A stretch of 64,000 nucleotides of DNA from Halorussus amylolyticus (GCF_004143485.2 NZ_ML974138.1:29255-93254), one strand, 5' to 3'. Positions 1 through 8,453 are shown, numbered from the stretch's first letter. A program made the numbers and translations. The notes: generated from the sequence alone by a model not told the origin.

Positions 1-60
1 CAAACCGACGATTACGAGGGCGGCGCTGAGGACGACGTAGACCGCTTCCATCGGTTGCAT
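1..60 (-). CDS. N-terminus of a membrane protein (partial, runs off the window)
   Basis: The reverse strand from 60 reads an ATG followed by 19 open codons (MQPMEAVYVVLSAALVIVGL) to the window edge. The hydrophobic stretch from about residue 7 is the start of a first transmembrane helix. It lies upstream of the FAD/Fe-S dehydrogenase on the opposite side of a 65-bp gap, but transcription runs away from that gap, so its stop and family are unknown. A transporter would suit the neighbourhood, but 20 residues cannot show that. Confidence 0.5.
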   Translation of the reverse strand, partial: MQPMEAVYVVLSAALVIVGL

Positions 61-125
61 TCGATTCCCGGAACGCTACTCATTCCAGCAATTTAAAGAT
101 AGGTAGTTGTTATCAACAGGGATAA

Positions 126-3101
126 TCAGCGGGCGAGCGCGGCCGCCAACCGTTCGACGGGATGGGCCGGTCGCTCGTCGTGGAGTTGCGACCGGCAGGA
201 TGCACCCGGCGCGACCACGGCCTCGGCGTCCGCGTCGCCGAATTGGTCGCGGAGAATCGAGCCGATAGCCTGCGAGAGGTCGTAGTGTTCGGCGTGGTAG
301 CCGAAGCTTCCGGCCATGCCACAGCATCCCGAATCGAGCGCCTCGACCTCGTAGCCCGCGCGCCGAAGGACCGCGGCGGCGTGGGCGTCGGTGCCGACCG
401 CCTTCTGATTGCAGTGGCCGTGGTACGCGAGTCGGTCGCCGGGCGCGTCGAAGTCGAGGCGGTCGTCGAGTCGCTCTCGGTCGATGTACTCGCAGACGCC
501 GTAGGCGTTCTCGGCGACCGTCTCCACGTCGGGACCGTCCAACAAGTCGCGGTACTCGTCCTGCACCATCACGGCGTCGGAGGGTTCGACGTACACCACC
601 GACCAGCCCTCGCGGACTCGGGGCGCGAACTGTTCGACGTTCGACGCGGCGCGTGAGCGCGCCGCGTCGAGCAGGCCCTCGGAGTAGGCAGGCCGCCCGC
701 TCGATTCGGCGTCGGGCACCTCGACCCGGACGCCCGCGGCTTCGAGGACCTGCACCGCGGCCCGGCCCGCCGCCGGGTAGACGTAGTTGGTGTAGGTGTC
801 GGGGACGAGCAGGACGCGGTCCGTCGCGTTCCCGACGGGAACGCGCGGACCGCCGCGCGCGTCGAACCACGATTCGAACGACTGGTCGGCGAACTCCGGC
901 GGGTCGCGCTCGCGGGCGACCCCGACCACTTTTTCCGCGACGAGGCCGCTTCCGGGGAGGTCGGCCAGCCAGTTCGAGACGGGCGCGAGCGCGCTCCCAA
1001 CCCGTGCGAGGCGGTCCACATCGGCGAACAGGCGCTCACGGAGACCGACGCCCTCGCGTTCGTGGTAGCGGTGTTTGACCTCGGCTTTGAGTTTGGCCAA
1101 ATCGACGCCCGTCGGGCAGTCGCTCTGACAGCCCTTACATCCAAGACAGAGGTCGAGGACCTCCTGCTGGAATCGCTCGGAGTACATCTCGTCTTCCGAG
1201 AGTTCGCCGGAGATGGCGGCCCGGAGCATGTTCGCCCGGCCGCGTGTGGTCGCCATCTCCTCGTTCATCCCGCGATAGGAGGGGCACATCACGTCCGAGT
1301 CGGTCTGTCGGCAGGTGCCACACCCGTTGCAGAGTTCCACGAGATGCGAGAAGCCGCCCTCTTCCGAGAAGTCCTGCTCGGTGGTCGGTTCGAGCGACGA
1401 GTACGCTGGGCCGTACCGGAGATTTTCGCGCATGTCGGTGGGGGAATCGTCCCGAAACACCACCTTGCCGGGGTTCATCCGCCAGTCGGGGTCGAACACG
1501 GTCTTGAGTTCCCTGAACGCCGACCAGAGTTCGGGACCGTACATCTTGGGGTTGAACTGCGTCCGGGCGAGACCGTCGCCGTGTTCGCCCGAGAACGACC
1601 CCCGGTGGTCCAGCACGAGCGAGGTCACGTCCTCGGCGATGGACTGCATCTTCTCGATGCCCTCGCCGTCCTTTAGATTCAGTACCGGCCGGATGTGAAG
1701 CGTGCCGCTCCCGGCGTGGGCGAAGTAGGCCGCCGAGGTGTCGTGGGCTTTCAGCACGCCCATGAACCCCTGGACGTACTCGGCGAGTTCGTCCGGCGGG
1801 ACCGACGCGTCCTCGATAAACGGGTAGGGCTTCGGGTCGCCCTCCATGCTCATCAGGAGCGGAATCGCGGCCTTTCGGAGCTTCCAGAGCTTCGCCTGTT
1901 CGTCGGGAGCGTAGGCTTCCAGCACGTCGAAGGCCGCGCCCGCGTGGACGAAGTGAGCCGAGGTTTCCGCGATGGCTCCTTCCAAGTCGTCGGTGCCTTC
2001 CGAGTCGAACTCCAGCATGAGCGCCGCGGCGGCACCCTCGGGAATAGGGTCGGCGTACTCGGCGTACTCCGACGACTCGCGGGCGAGTCGGAACACCTCC
2101 TCGTCCATGAGTTCGACCGCGCTCGGGTCGAATTCGAGCGCTTCGGGCACCGCCTCCATCGCGGTCACGAGGTCGTCGAAGCAGTAGAGCGCGAGCGCGG
2201 TCTCCTCGGGTCGCGAAACGAGCGAGAGGGTCGCCTCGGTCACGACGCCGAGCGTCCCCTCCGCGCCCACGAACAGCTTGGAGAGATTCACACATACGTT
2301 TCCGTTTGCGTTTTGGTAAACGACTTCGTGGAGGTTGTACCCCGACACCGACCGCTTGAGGTCCGGATAGCGAGACTCGATTTCGTCGGCGTTGGCCTCG
2401 ACCAACTCCCGGACCGTCCGATACAGGTCGGCCTCGCGGTCGTCACCGGACACGATTTCGTCCCATTCGGGACTGTCGAGAACGATTTCGCGGGCGTGGA
2501 CGGGCGTGCCGTCCGCCAGAACCGCCCGGACCTCCTCGACGTAGGCGTCCGTGATTCCGTACCGGACCGAGTGCGCTCCGGTGGAGTTGTTCCCGATGCC
2601 GCCGCCGATGGTCGCGCGATTCGAGGAGGCGGGGTCGGGCGCGAACTTCAGACCCCACTCCGCGAGGTGGGCGTCTAGATCGTCCTGCACGACTCCGGGT
2701 TGGACCGTCGCGCGCTCGGCGTCGGGGTCCACGTCCAGAATCGCGTCCATGTGCCGCGAGAAGTCGAGGACGACACAGCCCGGCCCCACCGTCTGGCCCG
2801 CGAGCGACGAGCCAGCGCCTCGGGGCAGGACCGGCGCGTCGTGGTCGGCCGCGACTTCCATCGCGGTTCGAACGTCGGCCGAATCGGTCGGGAACACGAC
2901 GCCCGCCGGGCGGGCCTGATAGATGCTCCCGTCGGTCGCGTAGAGGATTTGGGTGTACTCGTCGAACCGAACCGCACCGTCGCAGGCGCTCCGGAGGTCG
3001 GCCGCGAGTTCGGCGTGGGCGGGGTCGTCGGGCGCGTCGATGTCGAGCGACTCTCGGAACGCCTCGAAATCCGGGGCGTCGGACCGGGAGGGAGAAGACA
3101 T
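126..3101 (-). CDS. FAD-binding and (Fe-S)-binding oxidoreductase, D-lactate/glycolate dehydrogenase type
   Basis: A 991-aa fusion of a GlcD/Dld-like flavin half with a GlpC/LutA-like iron-sulfur half. The N-terminal third carries the FAD_binding_4 fold (PRGAGSSLAGQ region about residues 105-115) and a FAD-oxidase C domain. A CNGCGTC cluster near residue 592 and a CLGCKGCQSDCP cluster near 653 bind 4Fe-4S centres. A CCG domain near 925 (SGCCGMAGSFGY) ends the protein. It probably oxidises D-lactate or another 2-hydroxy acid and passes electrons to the membrane. The ATG at 3101 is preferred because a TATA-like ggcttaaat lies about 25 bp upstream (3124-3132); the reading frame is open to 3257 without a typical N-terminus. 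The last 400 residues are paralogous to the C-terminal part of the protein at 19931-22174. A short CG-every-6-bp array (2297-2328) lies inside the coding sequence. Confidence 0.9.
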   Translation of the reverse strand: MSSPSRSDAPDFEAFRESLDIDAPDDPAHAELAADLRSACDGAVRFDEYTQILYATDGSIYQARPAGVVFPTDSADVRTAMEVAADHDAPVLPRGAGSSLAGQTVGPGCVVLDFSRHMDAILDVDPDAERATVQPGVVQDDLDAHLAEWGLKFAPDPASSNRATIGGGIGNNSTGAHSVRYGITDAYVEEVRAVLADGTPVHAREIVLDSPEWDEIVSGDDREADLYRTVRELVEANADEIESRYPDLKRSVSGYNLHEVVYQNANGNVCVNLSKLFVGAEGTLGVVTEATLSLVSRPEETALALYCFDDLVTAMEAVPEALEFDPSAVELMDEEVFRLARESSEYAEYADPIPEGAAAALMLEFDSEGTDDLEGAIAETSAHFVHAGAAFDVLEAYAPDEQAKLWKLRKAAIPLLMSMEGDPKPYPFIEDASVPPDELAEYVQGFMGVLKAHDTSAAYFAHAGSGTLHIRPVLNLKDGEGIEKMQSIAEDVTSLVLDHRGSFSGEHGDGLARTQFNPKMYGPELWSAFRELKTVFDPDWRMNPGKVVFRDDSPTDMRENLRYGPAYSSLEPTTEQDFSEEGGFSHLVELCNGCGTCRQTDSDVMCPSYRGMNEEMATTRGRANMLRAAISGELSEDEMYSERFQQEVLDLCLGCKGCQSDCPTGVDLAKLKAEVKHRYHEREGVGLRERLFADVDRLARVGSALAPVSNWLADLPGSGLVAEKVVGVARERDPPEFADQSFESWFDARGGPRVPVGNATDRVLLVPDTYTNYVYPAAGRAAVQVLEAAGVRVEVPDAESSGRPAYSEGLLDAARSRAASNVEQFAPRVREGWSVVYVEPSDAVMVQDEYRDLLDGPDVETVAENAYGVCEYIDRERLDDRLDFDAPGDRLAYHGHCNQKAVGTDAHAAAVLRRAGYEVEALDSGCCGMAGSFGYHAEHYDLSQAIGSILRDQFGDADAEAVVAPGASCRSQLHDERPAHPVERLAAALAR

Positions 3102-3428
3102 GGTACATTGTGGCACGCGAGAGGGCTTAAATCCGAGGTGCGAACCGAGAAACTGTGACCCGACTCGCGAGCGAACGACCGACTCGGCCACACGACGAAG
3201 CCAACGCGGCGGCTCTGTCGAAGTCCTCTTGTTCAAGAATAAAATCGGGTGAAACACCCGATTGATGGAGACTGCGAATTGACCGCGGAGAGTCCTATCA
3301 GTTACAGATGATGTTCGGACCGTGCACTATAGTTCCCCATCTCATTTATTGTCGGAAATTAATGCCGGTCAAGTGAACTCAGTGGTTATGAAATGAAATA
3401 AATGGCTACCGAGCAAATGTGTAGGTAG
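3102..3428. other. Intergenic region between divergent genes
   Basis: It contains the minus-strand promoter of the FAD/Fe-S dehydrogenase (TATA-like element 3124-3132). From 3250 it becomes AT-rich and leads into the membrane protein at 3429. AT-rich elements near 3345-3360 (catttattgtc) and 3390-3400 (gaaatgaaataaatgg) are plausible promoter parts for that gene. No RNA gene or short coding sequence could be supported. Confidence 0.4.
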
Positions 3429-4157
3429 ATGGGAAAGAGCAGTCTGGCGGGAGTTGTTAAAACGGCTCCCAGAGTGCTCAGAGAGTCCCGTGATTTCGTT
3501 TCTGGGTGCGTTCTGAACCTTGCGCTTATCCTTGGAGTGGTTGTATTCGAGTGGAGTCTTGTTGAAATCGCGTTCATATATATCATCGAGATAGCGATTA
3601 TCAATGTCCTGTTCCTCTCTGTCGCGTTATTCACATCACAGTCGGTGGATGCTCTTGATGGGGACGCTTGGGATAACGACCCCACTCCACTCCAGCCGAT
3701 TGCTCTAATACCGCCTATATACTGGCGGAATATCAAATTCGTTCTGAGAAGAGCGATTATCGCAGCTTTCCTTATTGGATTAATCATGAGACCTATCGTT
3801 TCCAGTTATGATTTGGATTCGGGACTTCCCCTCTCAGTTGGGCTCGCAATTGCCGGCACTGTTTTCTTTCAGCTGACGCGCGTCTGGCGCTACTTCATCG
3901 CCAACCGGTCATATCGAGACAAGTCACCGGCGGACGCGCTTGAATTTGCGTTTGTTCCAGTTGTTGAATTGTATCTGATGTTGGTCTATGTGGCCCCTCC
4001 AATCACCATCGTGCTTGCGGGTATCGTATTCGGCACAGATACCAATCTGACTTCACGGGCCTGGTTGTTACTCTATTTAGTTCCAATGGGGGCGATTAGG
4101 GCGTGGATGGGGAGTTTAGACCCCCGGACAGACGATTTTGAGATCAATGTCAACTGA
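3429..4157 (+). CDS. DUF6498-like multi-pass membrane protein
   Basis: A 242-aa hydrophobic protein with about six predicted helices: two near residues 25-65, two near 105-145 and two near 180-225. A basic segment (RVWRYFIANRSYRDKS) lies between. It resembles the haloarchaeal DUF6498 family by length and helix pattern; function is unknown. Codon use and GC content are clearly lower than in the flanking genes (many att, ttt and tat codons), which suggests recent transfer or relaxed selection. Nothing in the sequence indicates a substrate. Confidence 0.7.
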   Translation: MGKSSLAGVVKTAPRVLRESRDFVSGCVLNLALILGVVVFEWSLVEIAFIYIIEIAIINVLFLSVALFTSQSVDALDGDAWDNDPTPLQPIALIPPIYWRNIKFVLRRAIIAAFLIGLIMRPIVSSYDLDSGLPLSVGLAIAGTVFFQLTRVWRYFIANRSYRDKSPADALEFAFVPVVELYLMLVYVAPPITIVLAGIVFGTDTNLTSRAWLLLYLVPMGAIRAWMGSLDPRTDDFEINVN

Positions 4158-4280
4158 GACAGGCGTAATTGCGTTTCTACTTTTCAACTCAGAAACTCAG
4201 CGACGGACCGAGCATATCAACGGATACACCGCTATCGAGATGACCAACGCGGCGTTTCTATCCAGACAGGCACACAGATA

Positions 4281-4330
4281 CGTTTTCGTTTTCGGAAACG
4301 ATTACGTAAACGAATTCGAAAACGAACTCG
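4281..4330. repeat. CG-every-6-bp array B
   Basis: CG dinucleotides occur at 4281, 4287, 4293, 4299, 4305, 4311, 4317, 4323 and 4329, exactly six bases apart. Four mostly A/T bases sit between them (tttt, ttta, aaac and similar). The array is partly self-complementary: CGTTTTCG at the left and CGAAAACG at the right. It sits between the DUF6498-like gene and the MCM-N-like gene. It falls inside an open frame (4138-4398) that I do not regard as a gene. Confidence 0.75.
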
Positions 4331-4427
4331 GCCGCGAGACGAAACCGGGCGCACAGGTCCGCGCTAAACGACTTACCCGCCGAACAGGAGGCGCGTAACA
4401 AAGGCCGTTCGCCGAGTTTGAACAGGC

Positions 4428-5189
4428 ATGTCAGTCCGTAGCGCCGACCTGACCGAAAAGTGGTACGAGTACGTGTACCGCGATAGGGCCGAGTCGGTGC
4501 GTCAGTTCGTGGACGCGTACCCCGACCGGCGCGCGCTCTCGGTGAGTTGCAGTCGGTTCGGTCACGACTACCGGTTCGTCCGACCGCTGCTCGCCGACCC
4601 CGACGAGGTCCTTCGCGCGGGAAAGGCCGCACTCGGGCGGTTTCTCGGCGAAGCAGACGGCCGAGACTTCGAGGACGCCTACCTCCGCGTCACCGACTTG
4701 CCCGCGAAAAGCGACATCTCGCTGTCGGAGATTCGCGCGCGACACCTCAACGAACTCTACACGACCCACGGGATAGTCGCCGAAACGGGTCCCATCCGCC
4801 CGAAAGTCGTCCGAGCGGCGTTCCGGTGCGGGAAGTGCGAGGCGGTCACTCGCCACGTAGCCCAACCGGGGCGCGAACTTCGAACGCACGAGAAGTGCCC
4901 GCGGTGTAACTCCGTGGGCTACCTCTCGTTCGCACCCGAGGACAGCGAGTACGTCGATTCCCAGGAAATCGCGCTACGGGACCCCGACGCCAACGCAAAC
5001 GGGGAGGGCGGGCCGACCCCGAAAGCGATGACAGTGCTGCTCGAACACGACCTCGCCGGGTCGGTGTCGAGCGGCGAGCGCGTCCAGGTGGTCGGCATCC
5101 CGCGGGCCGACAGGTCGGGAGATTCGACAGTCAGCGAGACGTGGGTCGAATCGGTGAGTATGGAACGCTTAACCGAGTCGAACGCGTAG
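4428..5189 (+). CDS. Stand-alone MCM N-terminal (OB/zinc) domain protein
   Basis: A 253-aa protein that matches the N-terminal half of archaeal MCM helicase but has no AAA+ ATPase. The motif EIRARHLNELYTTHGIV (residues 101-117) matches the start of the MCM OB fold. Zinc ligands are C134/C137 (CGKC) and C157/C160 (CPRC). EDSEYVDSQEIALRDP (171-186) and the GERVQVVGI strand (216-224) follow in the usual order. It should bind single-stranded DNA and perhaps self-associate, but it cannot unwind DNA alone. Full-length MCM is about 700 aa. It lies 4 kb from a ParA-type gene, in the block that carries the CG arrays. An MCM inhibitor, a replication accessory factor or a plasmid remnant are all possible. 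Confidence 0.75.
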   Translation: MSVRSADLTEKWYEYVYRDRAESVRQFVDAYPDRRALSVSCSRFGHDYRFVRPLLADPDEVLRAGKAALGRFLGEADGRDFEDAYLRVTDLPAKSDISLSEIRARHLNELYTTHGIVAETGPIRPKVVRAAFRCGKCEAVTRHVAQPGRELRTHEKCPRCNSVGYLSFAPEDSEYVDSQEIALRDPDANANGEGGPTPKAMTVLLEHDLAGSVSSGERVQVVGIPRADRSGDSTVSETWVESVSMERLTESNA

Positions 5190-5293
5190 CCTCCCGCGAT
5201 TTTCGCGTTGTTCGGACGTGACACGTCCACCGAGGCCTGAAACGGCCACCACTCTTTTGTCGGTTCGATGACTTCCTTGTAACAGGGGAAACG

Positions 5294-5596
5294 ATGTACG
5301 ACTTGACGGGGTTCCAGCGCGACCTGCTGTACGTCATCGCGGGATTAGACGAACCGCACGGTCTCGCCATCAAAGCGGAACTCGAAAATTACTACGAGAA
5401 GGAGATTCACCACGGGCGACTGTACCCGAACCTCGACACCCTCGTCGATAAGGGGTTCGTCGAGAAGGGCCAGCGCGACCGCCGGACGAACTACTACACG
5501 CTGACCCGACGGGGGACCCGCGAACTCGAAGCCCGCAGGGAGTGGGAAGCCCAGTACGTCGATTCGGAGTCGCTACAGCCGACCGCGGAACCGTAG
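5294..5596 (+). CDS. PadR family transcriptional regulator
   Basis: A 100-aa winged-helix protein with the PadR core: the N-terminal MYDLTGFQRDLLYVIAGL, a recognition-helix region around GRLYPNLDTLVDKGFV (residues 40-55) and a wing rich in basic residues (GQRDRRTNYYTLTRRG). The haloarchaeal short PadR proteins have this length. TATA-like sequence and a gap of about 100 bp separate it from the MCM-N-like gene. Its target is unknown; adjacent genes are likely candidates. Confidence 0.85.
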   Translation: MYDLTGFQRDLLYVIAGLDEPHGLAIKAELENYYEKEIHHGRLYPNLDTLVDKGFVEKGQRDRRTNYYTLTRRGTRELEARREWEAQYVDSESLQPTAEP

Positions 5597-5614
5597 GACC
5601 GCGAGACCGCAGAA

Positions 5615-6286
5615 CTACGGGTGGGACGCGGCGAGCGCCGCGCCGACGACCGCGGCGTCGGCCGACTGCACCCATCGCAACACGGGACTGTCCTGCACGA
5701 GAAGATACTCGTCGCCCGATTCTTCGAGCACCGAGAGCTCCACGAGCTGTTCGACGTGAATCCACACCGCCTTTCGAGAGACGCCGGTCAGCCGGTGGAC
5801 GTCCTCCTGCGTGAGCGACCGGTCGGGGTCGGCCGAGACGAGCGCGTCCACCATCACGCGCACCGAGTCGAGTCGCGAGAGGTGACGGAATCCGGACTTG
5901 TCGTCGGGTGCGCCCGTGGCTTCGACCGCCGCCGAGAGCTTTCGAACCGCGTGGAGCACGACGCTGTGTTCGTTCACGCGATACGTCCCCTCGTCTGCGA
6001 ACAGCACGCCGAGCGAGATGAGCGAATCGACGACCGAATCGACGGCCTCGGGGGTCCTGTCGGCCATCTCCGCGAGGTCGTCGGTGCCGTACCGGGCGTC
6101 GGTGTCGGCGTCGCGGAGCGCGTCCACGAGCGCGCGAATCGACTCGTCGCCGGTCAGCCAGAGCCAGCCGCTCGGGTAGGCCCGTCTGGCCTCCGAAACG
6201 TCGCTCTCGTCGGCTAGCTCCCACATCTCCGCCTCGGTGTCGGTCGTGCGCAACTGGCGGTCGTCGTCGGTCGTGGGGAGGCTCAT
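5615..6286 (-). CDS. Winged-helix DNA-binding protein with two HTH-like segments
   Basis: A 223-aa acidic protein. One helix-turn-helix-like segment lies at about residues 65-100 (YGTDDLAEMADRTPEAVDSV) and another at about 160-195 (LTQEDVHRLTGVSRKAVWIH). This spacing suggests a tandem winged-helix regulator of the haloarchaeal type. The ATG at 6286 is chosen because the open frame further upstream overlaps the next gene and is not protein-like. It is convergent with the PadR gene, and the two stop codons are about 20 bp apart. Function is inferred only as DNA binding. Confidence 0.7.
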   Translation of the reverse strand: MSLPTTDDDRQLRTTDTEAEMWELADESDVSEARRAYPSGWLWLTGDESIRALVDALRDADTDARYGTDDLAEMADRTPEAVDSVVDSLISLGVLFADEGTYRVNEHSVVLHAVRKLSAAVEATGAPDDKSGFRHLSRLDSVRVMVDALVSADPDRSLTQEDVHRLTGVSRKAVWIHVEQLVELSVLEESGDEYLLVQDSPVLRWVQSADAAVVGAALAASHP

Positions 6287-6329
6287 TAGGTTTGGGGTAT
6301 CGCGGAGGCGATAAAAAGCTAGCGGGCGA

Positions 6330-6716
6330 TTAGTCGTCGGACGTTTCGCACTCGACGCGCCACGACCACTCGCTCTCCGCGCGAATCCGGTCGTACAGGG
6401 ATTCAAGCGCCGCCGACGCGGTTTCGGGCAGGACGTGAAATTCGACCGTGCCGTACCGCACGACCACCCGGAACGCGGTGGCGTGGCGTTGGTCGTGAAC
6501 GAGATACACCGGCTTCGGGAGTTCGAACCAATCACCGTAGGTGTACCGCTCGGCGGAAAGTACGCCTTCAACGAGCGCCGCGAGTTCGGAGTCCGGCGTC
6601 TCGACGTCGGGCGAGAGGTGGAAGACGGTTCCTCCCTCGTGCTCGACGCCGCCCTCGCGCGGATAGCTCCGCGTCGGGCGGCGCGGAATGTCGAACGTCG
6701 GCGCGTCGTCGGTCAT
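6330..6716 (-). CDS. Conserved haloarchaeal protein of unknown function
   Basis: A 128-aa acidic soluble protein with no membrane segment or metal motif. It looks like an alpha/beta fold with strands around TVFHLSP, PVYLVHD and YGTVEFHVLP. It is 43 bp upstream of the winged-helix gene on the same strand and may be cotranscribed with it. I do not recognise a family with a known role. Confidence 0.65.
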   Translation of the reverse strand: MTDDAPTFDIPRRPTRSYPREGGVEHEGGTVFHLSPDVETPDSELAALVEGVLSAERYTYGDWFELPKPVYLVHDQRHATAFRVVVRYGTVEFHVLPETASAALESLYDRIRAESEWSWRVECETSDD

Positions 6717-6784
6717 CTGAACCGGATTACGTCGGCATCACTTATCAATGTCCGCGCCGCCCGAGCAACGGCCGCATTCGATTT

Positions 6785-6822
6785 CGACATCGTTTGCGTT
6801 TTCGTTTACGCAGACGTTTCCG
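6785..6822. repeat. CG-every-6-bp array C1
   Basis: CG occurs at 6785, 6791, 6797, 6803, 6809, 6815 and 6821, with T-rich tetranucleotides between. It lies in the 375-bp gap between the hypothetical gene and the ParA operon. That gap also holds a hairpin (6869-6900), a second and longer array (6920-6981) and part of array D. Confidence 0.75.
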
Positions 6823-6868
6823 GGGAACGGTGGCGAGTTTCCCCGGAAGGCGATGGCGTACCGGCGAG

Positions 6869-6900
6869 CGACTGCGAGTTCGCAAGCGAACTCGCAGTCG
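6869..6900. repeat. Perfect 15-bp inverted repeat with 2-base loop
   Basis: CGACTGCGAGTTCGC, then AA, then its exact reverse complement. It lies between arrays C1 and C2 and belongs to the family of long perfect palindromes seen at several other places in this window. Confidence 0.8.
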
Positions 6901-6919
6901 TGGTTGCGAACAGCGTACT

Positions 6920-6981
6920 CGAAAACGTATACGCAAACGTATCCGAAAACGCGTTCGTGTTCGAACGCGTTTTCGGATACG
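6920..6981. repeat. CG-every-6-bp array C2 containing a 20-bp perfect inverted repeat
   Basis: CG occurs at 6920, 6926, 6932, 6938, 6944, 6950, 6956, 6962, 6968, 6974 and 6980, eleven in exact 6-bp register. Bases 6938-6957 and 6962-6981 are perfect reverse complements around the loop TGTT. It is the longest array and lies downstream of the ParA operon. Confidence 0.8.
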
Positions 6982-7060
6982 ATTAGAATCGGGGGAACGA
7001 GATAATAGAGGACAGAATCGAGTCGAACGAAAACACTCGACGAGAGACCGGCGAGATAGC

Positions 7061-7098
7061 CGTTTACGAAAACGTAAACGCTAACGATAGCTCAAACG
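7061..7098. repeat. CG-every-6-bp array D
   Basis: CG occurs at 7061, 7067, 7073, 7079 and 7085, with one more in phase at 7097. The array abuts the stop codon of the ParA partner gene (7092) and overlaps its last codons. Confidence 0.7.
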
Positions 7099-7481
7099 TT
7101 TCTGCGAGCGTGCTCGGCCGACGCGTCGGCGAGGAGGTCGAGATACGAAGGAGCCGCCTCTCGGAGGCCGAGTCGGACCGCGAGGCGCACGATTTCGCTT
7201 CGGTCGAGCGACGACGAGTCGATGTCGCGGCCGAGCGCCTGCTGGAGCGACGTGCCGACCTCCGCGAGTTCGTCGTCGTGGTTCGCGAGAACCGCCAGGA
7301 GTGCGGTCACCGATTCGTCGCGGGCGGCGAACGTCTTCGCCTGTTCGCCCGACTCGATTGCTTCGAACGCTTCGACCAGTTCCTCCACGAGGTCGTCGCC
7401 GTCGTCCTCGACGCGAGACTGGTCGAGGCGGTCGGTGCGCTGGGTCTGCTGGCGGAGTTCTTCGAGGTCGGGGTCGCTCAC
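7092..7481 (-). CDS. Small acidic helical protein coupled to ParA-type ATPase
   Basis: A 129-aa protein, probably all-helical and very acidic at the N-terminus (EDDGDDLVEELVEAFEAIES). A C-terminal segment (SSLDRSEIVRLAVRLGLREA) could form a ribbon-helix-helix or helical DNA-binding element. Its GTG start overlaps the ParA stop as GTGA (7478-7481), so translation is coupled. In partition loci the gene after parA usually encodes the centromere-binding partner; that role is inferred from position only. There is no ParB-type nuclease or HTH domain. Confidence 0.7.
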   Translation of the reverse strand: MSDPDLEELRQQTQRTDRLDQSRVEDDGDDLVEELVEAFEAIESGEQAKTFAARDESVTALLAVLANHDDELAEVGTSLQQALGRDIDSSSLDRSEIVRLAVRLGLREAAPSYLDLLADASAEHARRNV

Positions 7482-8386
7482 GCCGACTCACCCCGGTCGG
7501 TCGAGTCGCCGCCGTCGGGTCTGACCGCCCTCGCGTCGGCGAGTCGCTCGGCCAGCACCTCGGCGTTTTCTAGGAATGCTTCGCGTGCGCGCGCGGCGGT
7601 CGTGGACGGCTCTTCGAGCGCGAACGCGGTCCGGCCCTGCTCGGCCGCGTTTCGGATGTCCTGACTCACGGGGACGTGAGCGGGCGCGACGGCGTCGGGG
7701 TAGGCCTCCCGAAACGCTTCGAGGTACTCCTCGGCGAGCGTCGTCCGGGTGTCGACCTTGTTGGGGAGCACCATCGCGAGGTTCACGTCCACGTCGAAGT
7801 TGGCCGCGATTTTGTCGAGGTCCGCGCGGAGCGCCTCGGCCTGCTCGGACTCGAACGGTCCCATCTCGACCGGCGCGATGACGTTCCGAACCGCCCACAG
7901 ACCGTTGTAGCTCACGTTGTTCGTCAGCCCCGGAAGGTCGATGAGAATCGCGTCGTAGCCCAGCGGTTCGATGTACTCGTCTAAGAACGAGTCGAGTCGC
8001 GAGTAACGGTCGTGGGCGTCGTCGATGTTCCCGAGTTCGGCGTCGAGGCTGTCGAGACCGGGATGGGCGGGGATGAGGTCCACGCCCTCGTCGGTCTGGA
8101 GGACGAGGTCCTCAACCGCGGCGTCGCCGAGCTTTTCGGCGATGGCGGCCCACTGGTCCTGAAACACGGTCGAGATGTTGGGCCAGTCGTTGTCGTCGGC
8201 TATCTGGCGTTCGACCGTCTCCCAGCACCCGAAGTGCTTGACGAGGTCGCCCTGCTTGCCCGCGAGGTCGATGAGCAACACGTCCTTGCCCTGCTCGGCG
8301 AGCGCCACGCCGAGGTGGGCCGCAGTCGTCGTCTTGCCCGTGCCGCCCTTATCGAGGAACGTACAGGCGCGGATGGACCGAGGCAT
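7478..8386 (-). CDS. ParA/Soj/MinD-family partition ATPase
   Basis: A 302-aa deviant-Walker ATPase. Walker A is KGGTGKTT at residues 13-20, with the signature lysine K13. DVLLIDLAG is the A' motif and YDAILIDLPG the Walker B. It should form ATP-dependent dimers on DNA and move or position a cargo such as a replicon. The ATG at 8386 is supported by a TATA-like element on the minus strand (8411-8420) about 28 bp upstream. The 22-bp palindrome 8389-8410 lies between the two. The neighbouring small gene is translationally coupled. CG arrays flank the operon on both sides, as expected for a centromere site, though this is inference. Confidence 0.9.
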   Translation of the reverse strand: MPRSIRACTFLDKGGTGKTTTAAHLGVALAEQGKDVLLIDLAGKQGDLVKHFGCWETVERQIADDNDWPNISTVFQDQWAAIAEKLGDAAVEDLVLQTDEGVDLIPAHPGLDSLDAELGNIDDAHDRYSRLDSFLDEYIEPLGYDAILIDLPGLTNNVSYNGLWAVRNVIAPVEMGPFESEQAEALRADLDKIAANFDVDVNLAMVLPNKVDTRTTLAEEYLEAFREAYPDAVAPAHVPVSQDIRNAAEQGRTAFALEEPSTTAARAREAFLENAEVLAERLADARAVRPDGGDSTDRGESA

Positions 8387-8388
8387 GA

Positions 8389-8410
8389 TTTGCGTTTGCG
8401 CAAACGCAAA
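8389..8410. promoter_or_regulatory. 22-bp perfect palindrome in the ParA promoter (array E1)
   Basis: TTTGCGTTTGC followed by its exact complement GCAAACGCAAA, ending two bases before the ParA start codon and lying just downstream of its TATA-like element. CG occurs at 8393, 8399, 8405 and 8411. The position fits an autoregulatory operator, and the same repeat type recurs in the nearby arrays. Confidence 0.65.
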
Positions 8411-8453
8411 CGGGCTACTTAATCCTTCGTCAGACGCTCGCGCGAGAAATATA

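Noticed and set aside
3138..3147. Third copy of GGTGCGAACC as another structured RNA
   Set aside because: The 12-mer is absent there, no nested helices are seen and the site overlaps the promoter region of the FAD/Fe-S gene.
4138..4398. Open frame of 86 codons after the DUF6498-like gene
   Set aside because: It starts inside the previous gene and its second half merely translates CG array B; no protein-like pattern or ribosome/promoter signal.
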